In this document: piece by piece, positions 28,065-36,314 of the stretch
Numbering within the stretch: the stretch's first letter is position 1
How the letters are laid out: each line of letters starts with the position of its first letter
Source of the DNA: Aquimarina sp. Aq107
Lineage (GTDB): Bacteria; Bacteroidota; Bacteroidia; Flavobacteriales; Flavobacteriaceae
Assembly: GCF_943733665.1 (NCBI RefSeq)
Contig: NZ_OX030782.1
Span: 1 to 64,000, forward strand
Length of the DNA: 64,000 nt
Reading direction: 5' to 3'
Translations under genes and position numbers: made by a program
Notes under the pieces: generated by a model
The model's database searches: none
What the model was told of the DNA's origin: nothing
The model's input: the letters and a program-made list of their open reading frames with translations, nothing else

Positions 28065-29123
28065 TTAAATGTTTTGAGTAAGCCAATCTCCAACTTCACT
28101 AGTTTTATAAGCTTTCTTATCTCCAGCTAAATCTTCGGTTACAACACCTTCGTTTAATGATTTATCAACGACATTACGAATTGCCTGAGCTTCTTCTTGA
28201 AGTCCAAAAGCAGTTTCGAACATCATTGCTGCAGATAATACAGTAGCTAACGGATTGGCTATATCTTTTCCCGCAGCTTGTGGGTATGATCCATGAATAG
28301 GCTCAAACAATGCAGTTTTTTCTCCAAGAGATGCAGAAGGCATTAATCCCATAGATCCAGATATAACAGAAGCTTCATCCGTAAGAATATCTCCGAATAA
28401 ATTTTCGGTAATTAATACATCATAAGAATTTGGCCATTGTACTAATCGCATGGCAACAGCATCCACAAATTCATAACTAACCTCAACTTCTGGATATTCT
28501 TTTTCCATAGCTTGTACAGTTTCTCTCCATAATCGAGATGATTCTAATACATTCGCTTTATCCACGCAACATAATTTCTTTTCACGTGTCATAGCCATCT
28601 CAAACCCTTTTTTGGCTAAACGTTTAACTTCTTCTCTTGTGTATGTACAGGTGTCATAGGCAGTATCCCCATTATCTTCTCGTCCTCTTTTTCCGAAGTA
28701 AATACCACTTGTTAATTCACGAAGAAATACTAAATCCGTTCCTTCTATACGCTCTTGTTTTAAAGGAGATTTGTCAATCAGTGAAGGAAAGGTAAAAGTT
28801 GGTCTTACATTAGCAAATAAACCTAGTTTTTGACGCATTTTAAGTAATCCCTGCTCCGGACGAACTTTTGCGGAAGGATCATTGTCAAATCGGGGATGGC
28901 CAATAGCTCCAAATAGAACAGCATCTGCATTCACACAAATTTCATGAGTTTCATCTGGATACGGTTCTCCTACAGCATCAATAGCAGCAGCACCAGTTAA
29001 TGCCGATGTCCAATTTATTTGATGATCATATTTAGTGGCGATAGCATCGCAAACTTTTACCGCTTGATCTATTACTTCTGGTCCGATACCGTCTCCGGCA
29101 AGTAGTGCTATGTTTAATTCCAT
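28065..29123 (-). CDS. leuB: 3-isopropylmalate dehydrogenase
   Basis: A 352-residue NAD-dependent decarboxylating dehydrogenase. It shows the family start LLAGDGIGPEVIDQAV, VLFGAIGHP, LLKMRQKLGLFANVRP with the substrate-binding arginines, the ELTSGIYFGKRG loop, the KANVLESSRLWRE lysine site, the metal-binding D in ENLFGDILTDEASVISGSMGLMPSAS, and LFEPIHGSYPQAAGKDIANP. It oxidises 3-isopropylmalate to 2-oxoisocaproate, the last specific step of leucine synthesis. It is the last gene of the minus-strand leuCDAB set, 96 nt after leuA. Confidence 0.95.
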   Translation of the reverse strand: MELNIALLAGDGIGPEVIDQAVKVCDAIATKYDHQINWTSALTGAAAIDAVGEPYPDETHEICVNADAVLFGAIGHPRFDNDPSAKVRPEQGLLKMRQKLGLFANVRPTFTFPSLIDKSPLKQERIEGTDLVFLRELTSGIYFGKRGREDNGDTAYDTCTYTREEVKRLAKKGFEMAMTREKKLCCVDKANVLESSRLWRETVQAMEKEYPEVEVSYEFVDAVAMRLVQWPNSYDVLITENLFGDILTDEASVISGSMGLMPSASLGEKTALFEPIHGSYPQAAGKDIANPLATVLSAAMMFETAFGLQEEAQAIRNVVDKSLNEGVVTEDLAGDKKAYKTSEVGDWLTQNI

Positions 29124-29219
29124 TTTTAATATTCTAAATTCTAGTATTTATTTTTTTATTACACGGAGTCTGTCTCTGCGTTGTTTATGTTTTTATTTAG
29201 GAGCTTTAAAATTGTTTTC

Positions 29220-30743
29220 TTATAGTTCTATAATATTCAACATTTTCTCTGTGGCTTTAATGGCAGAAACTGTTTGATCAGAATCCAAACCTCTGGTTAC
29301 AAATTCTTTTGAGTCGGTTTTCCACGTAATTACAGTTTCACAAAGTGCATCAGAGTTACTTCCTGGCGGAATTCTAACGGCGTAATCTACAAGTTTAGGG
29401 AGTAATTTATCTTTTTGTTGATATACTTTTACTAAAGCATTCATAAAAGCATCATATTGCCCATCACCTTGGGAATGTTGCTCAATTACCTCATCATCCA
29501 TTTTGATAGCAAGTGTCGCAGAAGGTTTTAAACCTTTAGCATGATTTAAGACATAAGATTTGATCTTTACTTTGTCTTGATACAATTTACTATCTAATAC
29601 ATCCGAAATGATATATGGCAAATCTTCTTGAGTTACAACTTCTTTTTTATCACCTAGTTTAATAATTTTCTGTGTGACTTTTTTGATATCTTCTGGACTC
29701 AATTTTAACCCTAATTCTTGAAGGTTTTTTTCAATATTGGCCTTGCCAGAAGTTTTTCCTAATGCATATTTACGTTTTCGACCAAAACGCTCTGGCATCA
29801 GGTCATTAAAGTACAGATTGTGTTTATTATCTCCATCAGCATGGATTCCTGCTGTTTGTGTAAATACGTTATCTCCTACCACAGGCTTATTTGCAGGAAT
29901 TTTAAATCCAGAGAAGGTTTCTACCAGCTTACTTACTTTGTATAGTGCAGATTCTTTTACATTAATATTAATTTCAGGGAGATAATCATTGATAACAGCT
30001 ACTACGCTTGCTAACGGTGCATTCCCTGCTCGTTCTCCCATGCCATTCATAGTAAGGTGCAGACCATTGACTCCAGCTTTTACTCCTTCTATTGCATTGG
30101 CAACTCCTAGATCATAGTCATTATGCGCATGAAAGTCAAAATGAATGTTTGGATATCTATTTCTTAAAGATGATAAATATGTATAAGCTTCAGAAGGCAC
30201 AAGAACTCCCAAGGTATCTGGTAATAGTATTCTTTTTATTGGTTGTGTCGCTAAAAAATCAAGAAATTGATACACGTAATCAGGAGAATTACGCATACCA
30301 TTGCTCCAATCTTCTAAATATACATTGGTGATAATTTCTTCTTGGGTTGCTTGTTTACAAGTAGTAGCGATATCTTCAAAATGTTGTTCTGGAGTTTTTT
30401 TTAATTGATATGTTAGATGATTTAGAGATCCTTTGGTTAGAAGGTTTTGAACTTTAGCTCCTGTATCCTTCATCCATTGGATAGATTTACCACCATCTAC
30501 AAAAGTTAATATTTCTACTTGATCAATATATCCATTTTCTTTAGCCCAGTTAATAATGTTATTAACTGCTTCGAACTCACCTTCGGATACTCTAGCAGAT
30601 GCTACCTCTATGCGATCTACACCTAATTCTTCGATGAGCAGTTGTGCAATCGTTAGTTTTTCTGAGGCAGAAAATGATATCCCAGAGGTTTGTTCACCAT
30701 CTCGGAGCGTAGTGTCCATGATTTCTATTGATCGTTTACTCAT
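29220..30743 (-). CDS. leuA: 2-isopropylmalate synthase (LeuA/CimA family)
   Basis: A 507-residue HMG-CoA-lyase-like TIM-barrel enzyme with a C-terminal regulatory domain. Key motifs are MDTTLRDGEQTSGISF (metal and substrate Arg-Asp), the HAHNDYDLGVANA zinc-binding histidines, GMGERAGNAPL, and a C-terminal LeuA dimer/regulatory domain (about 370-507) for feedback control. It joins acetyl-CoA to a 2-oxo acid. The DTTLRDGEQTSG form also occurs in citramalate synthases, so pyruvate as substrate cannot be excluded by eye. The leuCD and leuB neighbours favour 2-isopropylmalate synthase. It is separated from leuD by 174 nt that hold a REP-like hairpin. Confidence 0.88.
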   Translation of the reverse strand: MSKRSIEIMDTTLRDGEQTSGISFSASEKLTIAQLLIEELGVDRIEVASARVSEGEFEAVNNIINWAKENGYIDQVEILTFVDGGKSIQWMKDTGAKVQNLLTKGSLNHLTYQLKKTPEQHFEDIATTCKQATQEEIITNVYLEDWSNGMRNSPDYVYQFLDFLATQPIKRILLPDTLGVLVPSEAYTYLSSLRNRYPNIHFDFHAHNDYDLGVANAIEGVKAGVNGLHLTMNGMGERAGNAPLASVVAVINDYLPEININVKESALYKVSKLVETFSGFKIPANKPVVGDNVFTQTAGIHADGDNKHNLYFNDLMPERFGRKRKYALGKTSGKANIEKNLQELGLKLSPEDIKKVTQKIIKLGDKKEVVTQEDLPYIISDVLDSKLYQDKVKIKSYVLNHAKGLKPSATLAIKMDDEVIEQHSQGDGQYDAFMNALVKVYQQKDKLLPKLVDYAVRIPPGSNSDALCETVITWKTDSKEFVTRGLDSDQTVSAIKATEKMLNIIEL

Positions 30744-30879
30744 GAGATATGTTTTTGCCTTAATTCTTATTTTTCTATGGATAAACTTTAATGATTTGTT
30801 GTGTTAGAGATACCAATAAAAATCCCATAACCTAAGGTATGAGGCGCAAGAAATTATATTGAATAGCTAAGTCCGTATG

Positions 30880-30893
30880 TCCGCTTTAGCGGA
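30880..30893. repeat. REP-like hairpin between leuD and leuA
   Basis: TCCGCTTTAGCGGA, a 6-bp stem with a TT loop, followed by AGCGGGAAC. The motif resembles GC-rich dispersed palindromes seen in flavobacterial intergenic regions. It lies inside the leu operon gap, where it might stabilise or separate mRNA segments. Confidence 0.5.
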
Positions 30894-30917
30894 AGCGGGA
30901 ACACCTAAATTATGTAA

Positions 30918-31514
30918 TTAAAAAGGTCGTGCTTTTGCAAATTCTTGAATTTCCGACTTCATTTTAGTTAGATAATCGATATCATCATATCCATTAAGCA
31001 TATTTTCCTTCTTGTAACTATTAATATCGAATGACTCTGATGCACCAGAATCTTTGATCGTAATTGTTTGCTGAGGTAGATTTACTTCAATTTCTGTATT
31101 AGGATTTACATCAATTGCTTTAAATATTTTTTCTAAAAATTCTGGACTGACTTGAACAGGTAAAACCCCTATATTAAGACAGTTACCTCTAAAAATATCT
31201 GCAAAAAAACTAGATACGACACATCTAAATCCATAATCATATACTGCCCAAGCAGCATGTTCACGAGAAGATCCTGATCCAAAATTTTTGCCTCCTACTA
31301 AGATTTTACCACTATAAGTTGGGTTGTTTAATACAAAATCTTCTTTTGGGGTATTATCGTTGTTATATCTCCAATCTCTAAATAGGTTGTCTCCAAAACC
31401 TTTACGTTCTGTAGCTTTTAGAAAACGTGCCGGAATAATTTGATCCGTATCTACATTTTCTATTGGTAGTGGTACAGCGGTAGAGGTTACTACATTAAAT
31501 TTATCGTAAGCCAT
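30918..31514 (-). CDS. leuD: 3-isopropylmalate dehydratase small subunit
   Basis: A 198-residue swivelling domain of isopropylmalate isomerase. It shows DTDQIIPARFLK, the signature GGKNFGSGSSREHAAWA, and FRCVVSSFFADIFRGNCLNIGVLPV. It pairs with LeuC to convert 2-isopropylmalate to 3-isopropylmalate. Its gene starts 18 nt after leuC, the usual order, so subunits are made together. Confidence 0.95.
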   Translation of the reverse strand: MAYDKFNVVTSTAVPLPIENVDTDQIIPARFLKATERKGFGDNLFRDWRYNNDNTPKEDFVLNNPTYSGKILVGGKNFGSGSSREHAAWAVYDYGFRCVVSSFFADIFRGNCLNIGVLPVQVSPEFLEKIFKAIDVNPNTEIEVNLPQQTITIKDSGASESFDINSYKKENMLNGYDDIDYLTKMKSEIQEFAKARPF

Positions 31515-31532
31515 TTCGTTTATTCTTTATAA

Positions 31533-32930
31533 TTATGCTAAAAGTGTTCTTGGATCTGTTACTACTCCGGTAACAGCGGTTGCAGCTGCGACTAAAGGAC
31601 TAGCTAGTAAAGTTCTTGATCCAGGTCCTTGTCTTCCTTCAAAATTCCTGTTAGAAGTACTAACTGCTAGTTTTCCTGCCGGAATTTTATCTGCATTCAT
31701 TGCCAGACATGCAGAACATCCTGGTTCCCTAAGTGTAAATCCAGCCTCGGTAATAATGTCTAAGATTCCTTCTTCTTTAATCAACCCTTCTACTTCATGT
31801 GATCCCGGTACTAACCAAGCAGTAATATTTTCTGCTTTCTTTTTTCCTTTAATAATAGAGGCAAAAGCTCTAAAATCTTCAATTCTGCCGTTGGTACAAC
31901 TTCCTAAGAATACATAATCTACGGGTTTACCAATCATAGAATCTCCTTCATTAAAATCCATATAGCCTAAAGATTTTTTATAGGTAGCGACACCTCCTTC
32001 TACGGTTGATGCATCAGGGATATGATTGGTGATACCAATTCCCATTCCCGGATTGGTACCATAGGTGATCATAGGCTCGATAGCTGCACCATCAAAAGTA
32101 AGTTCTTTATCAAAAACTGCATCTTCATCTGTTTTAAGAGTTTGCCAATATTCCATAGCCATATCCCAGGCATCTCCTTTCGGTGTTAATGGTCTTCCTT
32201 TAATGTAATCAAATGTTTTTTGATCTGGAGCAATCATTCCACCACGCGCACCCATTTCGATACTTAGATTACAAACAGTCATACGACCTTCCATTGTCAT
32301 ATTTCTAAAAACATCACCAGCATACTCTACAAAGTAACCGGTAGCACCAGAAGTTGTTAGTTTAGAGATGATATACAAAGCAACATCTTTTGGTGTAACC
32401 CCAAAACCAAGTTCACCATTTACATTGATTCGCATTTTTTTTGGCTTTGGTTGCATTATACATTGTGTGGATAACACCATTTCTACTTCTGACGTTCCTA
32501 TACCAAAAGCAATAGCACCAAAAGCACCATGAGTAGAAGTGTGCGAATCACCACAAACAATAGTTGCTCCTGGTAATGTGATACCGTTTTCTGGTCCAAC
32601 AACATGAACAATTCCATTTTTTTGATGCCCTAATCCCCAATGCGAAATCCCCCAGGCAGTAGCGTTTTCTTCTAGCGCTTTTAATTGATTGGCAGATAAT
32701 GGATCTTCTACAGGTAAGTGTTGGTTTATAGTTGGTGTATTATGATCTGCAGTTGCAAAAGTACGTTCTGGATATAAAACAGTATTCCCTCTACTTTTTA
32801 AACCCAAAAAAGCCACAGGACTAGTTACTTCGTGAATGAAATGGCGATCAATAAAAAACACATCAGGTCCATTCTCAATGTTTCTTACTACGTGTGAATC
32901 CCACACTTTGTCAAATAACGTCTTACTCAT
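31533..32930 (-). CDS. leuC: 3-isopropylmalate dehydratase large subunit
   Basis: A 465-residue aconitase-family protein. It shows [56 protein letters not shown], and the three 4Fe-4S cysteine positions in FLGSCTNGR and [10 protein letters not shown]. With LeuD it isomerises 2-isopropylmalate in the cytoplasm. It is the first structural gene of the minus-strand leu operon. The leader upstream contains a possible short leader peptide. Confidence 0.95.
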   Translation of the reverse strand: MSKTLFDKVWDSHVVRNIENGPDVFFIDRHFIHEVTSPVAFLGLKSRGNTVLYPERTFATADHNTPTINQHLPVEDPLSANQLKALEENATAWGISHWGLGHQKNGIVHVVGPENGITLPGATIVCGDSHTSTHGAFGAIAFGIGTSEVEMVLSTQCIMQPKPKKMRINVNGELGFGVTPKDVALYIISKLTTSGATGYFVEYAGDVFRNMTMEGRMTVCNLSIEMGARGGMIAPDQKTFDYIKGRPLTPKGDAWDMAMEYWQTLKTDEDAVFDKELTFDGAAIEPMITYGTNPGMGIGITNHIPDASTVEGGVATYKKSLGYMDFNEGDSMIGKPVDYVFLGSCTNGRIEDFRAFASIIKGKKKAENITAWLVPGSHEVEGLIKEEGILDIITEAGFTLREPGCSACLAMNADKIPAGKLAVSTSNRNFEGRQGPGSRTLLASPLVAAATAVTGVVTDPRTLLA

Positions 32931-33003
32931 TTTTATGATCTTTACTACTATATAGATGATGTATTTAGCATCTTCTTATTAAAATGTTAAAAAGGAGGTA
33001 AAT

Positions 33004-33063
33004 TTACGAGTTACGATAGATTTCAGCTAATAAAATGATAAAGTCTGATGTAGTTTTGAGCAT
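33004..33063 (-). CDS. Possible leucine-operon leader peptide
   Basis: A 19-codon minus-strand ORF (MLKTTSDFIILLAEIYRNS) ends 73 nt before the leuC start. It has consecutive Ile and Leu codons (ATC ATT TTA TTA), which is what an attenuation leader for a branched-chain amino-acid operon would have. The following leader has only a weak GATG/CATC stem and no convincing terminator, so regulation by attenuation is unproven. Confidence 0.3.
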   Translation of the reverse strand: MLKTTSDFIILLAEIYRNS

Positions 33064-33211
33064 ATCTCAATTTTTGCTATAATTTTAGATAATTTGACAA
33101 AAAAGATGTGGGTTTTAGCGAATACTTTTATTTTTTATTGGAGTATATGATTTAAAATCAAGGTGTAAGAAAAGTTAGTGTAAAAAAAATGTTAGTTTTT
33201 GTTAATTATCC

Positions 33212-33241
33212 TTTGTAAAGCTAAAAAAGGTTGTATATTTG
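33212..33241 (+). promoter_or_regulatory. Promoter of the tRNA unit
   Basis: TTTG (33212-33215) and TATATTTG (33234-33241) match the Bacteroidota -33 and TAnnTTTG -7 elements with an 18-nt spacer. Initiation is expected a few bases after 33241, so the tRNA-like leader copy would be transcribed. Confidence 0.75.
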
Positions 33242-33246
33242 CCGTC

Positions 33247-33305
33247 CGCAAGGGATAATAAGTAGTTTGTCGAGCTCATAACTCGAAGTTTAAGAGACAA
33301 GTAAA
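33247..33305 (+). pseudogene. Degenerate tRNA-fMet-like leader segment
   Basis: The segment resembles the tRNA gene just downstream. It begins CGCAAGGGATAA (tRNA: CGCGGGATAGA), keeps TTGTCGAGCTCATAACTCGA with a perfect 5-bp anticodon stem (33270-33274 with 33282-33286), the loop CTCATAA and anticodon CAT (33277-33279), then decays. The D and T arms and the acceptor 3' side are not recognisable. It is probably a decayed duplicate. Confidence 0.55.
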
Positions 33306-33320
33306 TTACAAATTATATAT

Positions 33321-33393
33321 CGCGGGATAGAGCAGTAGGCAGCTCGTCGGGCTCATAACCCGAAGGTCACAGGTTCGAGTCCTGTTCCCGCTA
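33321..33393 (+). tRNA. Initiator tRNA-fMet (anticodon CAT)
   Basis: A 73-nt cloverleaf. The acceptor arm GCGGGA pairs with TCCCGC while the first base C1 faces T72 unpaired, an initiator feature (usually C1-A72). The anticodon stem has the three G-C pairs typical of initiators (GGG CTCATAA CCC). The T arm is ACAGG-TTCGAGT-CCTGT. CCA is not encoded; CTA follows. Confidence 0.93.
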
Positions 33394-33397
33394 CTAC

Positions 33398-33430
33398 AAT
33401 AACCACTTCATTTTGAAGTGGTTATTTTTG
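33398..33430 (+). terminator. Terminator of the tRNA unit
   Basis: Arms AATAACCACTTCA (33398-33410) and TGAAGTGGTTATT (33414-33426) pair perfectly around a 3-nt loop, followed by TTT. It starts 5 nt after the tRNA. Confidence 0.85.
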
Positions 33431-33694
33431 TTTATGAATATTATTTCTTTTCGAAAATCATGAAATTTTAACGTTTACGTACCGCAAATTTCAGTTTTTG
33501 GCTCTGAGAGCATTTTTCGTTAGTTATTTAACTAATTATTAAAAAAACATTAAAATCATTATTTATGGTTATTACTAAGGTCAAATATTTAATAAATTTA
33601 TTCTGCAACAGTAAAGAAAGATATTATATAATCTGGATGTAATAAGTATTGTATTGACTTTATTATTTGTATTTGAAAAAGAAAGCCCTAAATG
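33431..33694. other. Intergenic region, nothing recognised
   Basis: AT-rich stretch between the tRNA terminator and the last minus-strand gene of the island. I see no ORF with family features, no integrase fragment and no clear hairpin. Confidence 0.5.
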
Positions 33695-34768
33695 TTATTT
33701 CTTTAGTCTTGATTTGTCAGAAATCCCCATTCTAAGCCCCGAAAGAAGTTGAATTCCATCACTACCAACAATTCGGTTAACATCTTCCCCTACACCAGCA
33801 ACTGCCCAAATTCCATTTGACACTTTAAATTCTATACCCGCAGTCCAAGAAAAGAAATCATCTGTTTCAACCATGACATTACTTTCAAAATCATCTTTAT
33901 TTAAGAGAGGTTTTAAACTAGCTTCAGCAAATAAATTATAGGACTTGCTGCCTATTAAAAATTTTCCGCCAAATTCCAATTCTTTCATCATCATAGCTGT
34001 TTCGTCATTATACTCTTCAGACCATTTTGCCAAATAACTAAATTGCCCCCAGCTTTTTAGAGGAAAACCTCCACTTAACCATACTTGATGCCCAATGGAT
34101 TCTCCTTCAGACACCTCTGAACCTCTAAGTCTTGTGCCTCCAGCATATGCAATTGACATCCAACTGGCATTCCATTTTTCTTTTGTAAAAGAATCTGCAA
34201 TAGGTTTCTCTTTTTCTTTTAAACATTTTTTAAATTCATCATCAGTTACTGTTTCGGTAGGAGATTGTGGTCCGCAATCTGACATCAAATCTTCAAATTC
34301 ATTAATGAAATCTTGGTTAGTCATTGGGTCAGAGTTATCAAAAATAACGAATCGAATCCCCCAACCTAAATCTGTATTAGTGGAATCACCGGAGGTTGCA
34401 ATCGTACCTAAGGATAGCTGAGTATTATAGAGTATATATTTTAATCTATTATTACGATACTCATCTGGGGCAATGTTTATTTGAAGATATTCAGTCGGCA
34501 TAACTTCGATAGCTAGCCCCTGTTTTATATTTCCATTTTCATCGATTCCATTATAAAGACTTGCGGCGAGTTTTTTAATATTTGAAGGTCTTGATATATC
34601 TGTAGCATCAGAAGAAATAAGTTCTAGAGCTGGAATTGCTGGAATAGAAAATTCTGTCGAAATCTCCTCAGCTTTTTCGGTTTTTTCTTCTTCTTTTATG
34701 CCTTCAAGATTTTGTGAAAATGCTAGATTTCCAAAAAGTAATATAACTAAGGTTAAATAATTTTTCAT
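33695..34768 (-). CDS. Exported protein of unknown function
   Basis: A 357-residue protein with a signal peptide (NYLTLVILLFGNLAFSQ). The rest alternates short beta strands (LSLGTIAT, VIFDN, MSIAYAGG, VWLSGGFPL, FGGKFLIG, LLSGLRMGI) in the manner of an outer-membrane barrel, with a cysteine pair in a loop (SDCGPQ and KKCLKEKEK-type). I do not recognise a family. It is the last gene of a four-gene minus-strand unit and its start overlaps the previous stop by 1 nt. Confidence 0.65.
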   Translation of the reverse strand: MKNYLTLVILLFGNLAFSQNLEGIKEEEKTEKAEEISTEFSIPAIPALELISSDATDISRPSNIKKLAASLYNGIDENGNIKQGLAIEVMPTEYLQINIAPDEYRNNRLKYILYNTQLSLGTIATSGDSTNTDLGWGIRFVIFDNSDPMTNQDFINEFEDLMSDCGPQSPTETVTDDEFKKCLKEKEKPIADSFTKEKWNASWMSIAYAGGTRLRGSEVSEGESIGHQVWLSGGFPLKSWGQFSYLAKWSEEYNDETAMMMKELEFGGKFLIGSKSYNLFAEASLKPLLNKDDFESNVMVETDDFFSWTAGIEFKVSNGIWAVAGVGEDVNRIVGSDGIQLLSGLRMGISDKSRLKK

Positions 34769-35139
34769 TAGTTTTTTAATTTAAATGTTACTGACTCTAA
34801 CCTTTGTGCTATTCCATCATCATCAACCCTCCCTTTCTCTATCATAATACCATCAATCAATGTAATGTTATTCTGACTTAAGATGATTGAGACATCAAAC
34901 CTACTCTGTGGTTTGTCGCTACCAATTCCAAGCCAATAAGCAAATTCGGCACCTTTTTTAGCTTCAAATTCTCCAGCATCAACAATATCATCTGATAAAC
35001 CTCCTTCGGCAACAATCTGCCAGTCTTCACCACTTTGTTTAGTCCAAAGCCTATATGCTACAGCATGTGGTGTTTTAAGTACAATATTCCAAATCACCTT
35101 GGAATCTTCATTTCTCAAAATTGGGTCTTTTTGTGCCAT
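34768..35139 (-). CDS. Small protein of unknown function
   Basis: A 123-residue acidic protein without signal peptide or membrane segment, mostly beta by pattern (VIWNIVLKTPHAVAYRLWTK, FDVSIILSQNNITLIDGIMI). It has no cysteines and no motif that I recognise. It is coupled by a 1-nt overlap to the exported protein gene and lies 5 nt after the 65-residue gene, so it belongs to the same unit. Confidence 0.6.
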   Translation of the reverse strand: MAQKDPILRNEDSKVIWNIVLKTPHAVAYRLWTKQSGEDWQIVAEGGLSDDIVDAGEFEAKKGAEFAYWLGIGSDKPQSRFDVSIILSQNNITLIDGIMIEKGRVDDDGIAQRLESVTFKLKN

Positions 35140-35144
35140 ATCTT

Positions 35145-35342
35145 TTATGTTTTTGGATTTAATGGAGGAGCCATCTTTTCTAGTAGTTTAGTGCCCGAAA
35201 CAACCTTATGAGGTCTATCAGGACATAGTATTAAGAGTTTTTCTATTAGCTCATTCCGTTTCTTTTTTGTTGTAATAGCTGGTGAACTAGGGCATAAACT
35301 TTCTAGCTTTCGTATCAACTTATTTTTAACTGCTTTATCCAT
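35145..35342 (-). CDS. Small basic protein of unknown function
   Basis: A 65-residue Lys-rich protein containing a short internal repeat: KLIRKLESLCPSSP and KLLILCPDRPH share the pattern KL-x-x-LCP. The paired LCP motifs could bind a metal or form disulfides, but this is guesswork. It lies 10 nt after the membrane-protein gene in the island unit. Confidence 0.5.
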   Translation of the reverse strand: MDKAVKNKLIRKLESLCPSSPAITTKKKRNELIEKLLILCPDRPHKVVSGTKLLEKMAPPLNPKT

Positions 35343-35352
35343 AATAATCGAT

Positions 35353-35736
35353 TTAGTTCTCTCTATATTTTTCTGCCATATTCCTTAGCTTATTTAAATT
35401 TTGGGTCTCAAAATTTACACTGTCTGGTGTAGATGGAGCCACAGGTAACTTATCTAGTATTTCTTTCGCTAATTCATTCTTTTCTCTTTTAGCCTTGTCC
35501 TCGTTTTTTTCTGCTGTTATTACTCTAGACCTATTAACCTCATTTCCGAAAATAAATCCAACAGCAGCAAATACTATAGCTTCGACACTGCCAAAAATAT
35601 ATACTAGTTTTAACCATTCTTCATCAGAAGTTTTTGTTTTTTCTGTCATAAAGGATATAAAAAAAGCATATCCTAAGAGAATTATTCCTGCGATAATCCA
35701 AGGTACATAAGCTCTTAGTTTTTCGATAAGTGTCAT
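35353..35736 (-). CDS. Two-TM membrane protein of unknown function
   Basis: A 127-residue protein with two hydrophobic helices (about 12-30, WIIAGIILLGYAFFISF, and about 45-65, LVYIFGSVEAIVFAAVGFIFG), followed by a cytoplasmic-looking charged helix (AEKNEDKAKREKNELAKEIL). It is the first gene of the four-gene minus-strand block between the tRNA and its duplicated 3' end. No family is recognised. Confidence 0.6.
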   Translation of the reverse strand: MTLIEKLRAYVPWIIAGIILLGYAFFISFMTEKTKTSDEEWLKLVYIFGSVEAIVFAAVGFIFGNEVNRSRVITAEKNEDKAKREKNELAKEILDKLPVAPSTPDSVNFETQNLNKLRNMAEKYREN

Positions 35737-36000
35737 AACTTTTTATTTAGAGTAAATAATTTAGATTTTAAATGCTCTTTTAATGTTTATTTCAAAAGCG
35801 ATATAGCATTTAATCAGTTATAAACCAATATTATGTAATTTATCTTTTTATGTAAATACCCATTAAAGGGTATTTTCCCTAAAACTATTAAACATAAAAA
35901 CGTGAATCAGCACGTATAAATACCTGTTTATCAATGTTTAATAAGTTGTTTCGGAAGTTGTAAGCCAGTATGGAGTTTTTAATTAACTGGTTAGATATTT
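35737..36000. other. Intergenic region upstream of the island operon
   Basis: AT-rich sequence that must carry the minus-strand promoter of the four-gene block. The end near 35940-36000 (GTTGTAAGCC and following) leads into the tRNA-like 3' end and may be further decayed tRNA sequence, but no arms pair clearly. No gene is seen. Confidence 0.45.
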
Positions 36001-36007
36001 CAATCTC

Positions 36008-36018
36008 TCCCGCTACTA
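36008..36018 (+). repeat. Duplicated tRNA 3' end (candidate att site)
   Basis: TCCCGCTACTA is identical to the last bases of the tRNA-fMet gene plus CTA (33386-33396). Just before it, TTTCAATC resembles a T-loop. It is followed at once by a terminator, as the real tRNA is. It fits a displaced original tRNA end at the far border of an insertion. Confidence 0.5.
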
Positions 36019-36020
36019 AG

Positions 36021-36052
36021 AAAAGCTTCACAGAAATGTGAAGCTTTTTTTT
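36021..36052 (+). terminator. Orphan rho-independent terminator
   Basis: AAAAGCTTCACA (36021-36032), loop GAAA, TGTGAAGCTTTT (36037-36048), then T's. No plus-strand gene precedes it. It most likely once ended the tRNA transcript. Confidence 0.8.
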
Positions 36053-36173
36053 ATTGTCTTCCTAGAACATACCTAAAAATAAGTGCTCGTTTTTTAATGC
36101 TATTAATAAGATTACTTGATCTTGTGTACCTACGGGTAGTGTATGTAAATTAACAGGGTAACTCCTTTCATGG

Positions 36174-36283
36174 TGTCGGAAAAGTTATATAGCTTACTCA
36201 TTTTTCCCCAATATAATGTCGGAAATATCCGCAGATTTGGCGTGTTTTTTCTACAAGTTGATATTCTTCTTGAACTACTTTTG
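36174..36283 (+). promoter_or_regulatory. Candidate promoter region of the eCIS operon
   Basis: TACTTTTG (36276-36283) matches TAnnTTTG and lies 32 nt before the first eCIS gene. No TTG sits at the right -33 distance. TGTCGGAAA occurs twice upstream (36174-36182 and 36217-36225), 43 bp apart, the second leading into CGGAAATATCCG, a small hairpin or dyad. These are possible operator sequences. Confidence 0.4.
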
Positions 36284-36314
36284 AAACATCAAAAATCAAT
36301 AAACCTATCACACC

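Noticed and set aside
32993-33000. AAAGGAGG-type ribosome-binding site on the plus strand upstream of the tRNA
   Set aside because: No plus-strand start codon with an ORF follows. On the minus strand it lies within the leuC leader as a CCTCC stretch, which I cannot give a function.
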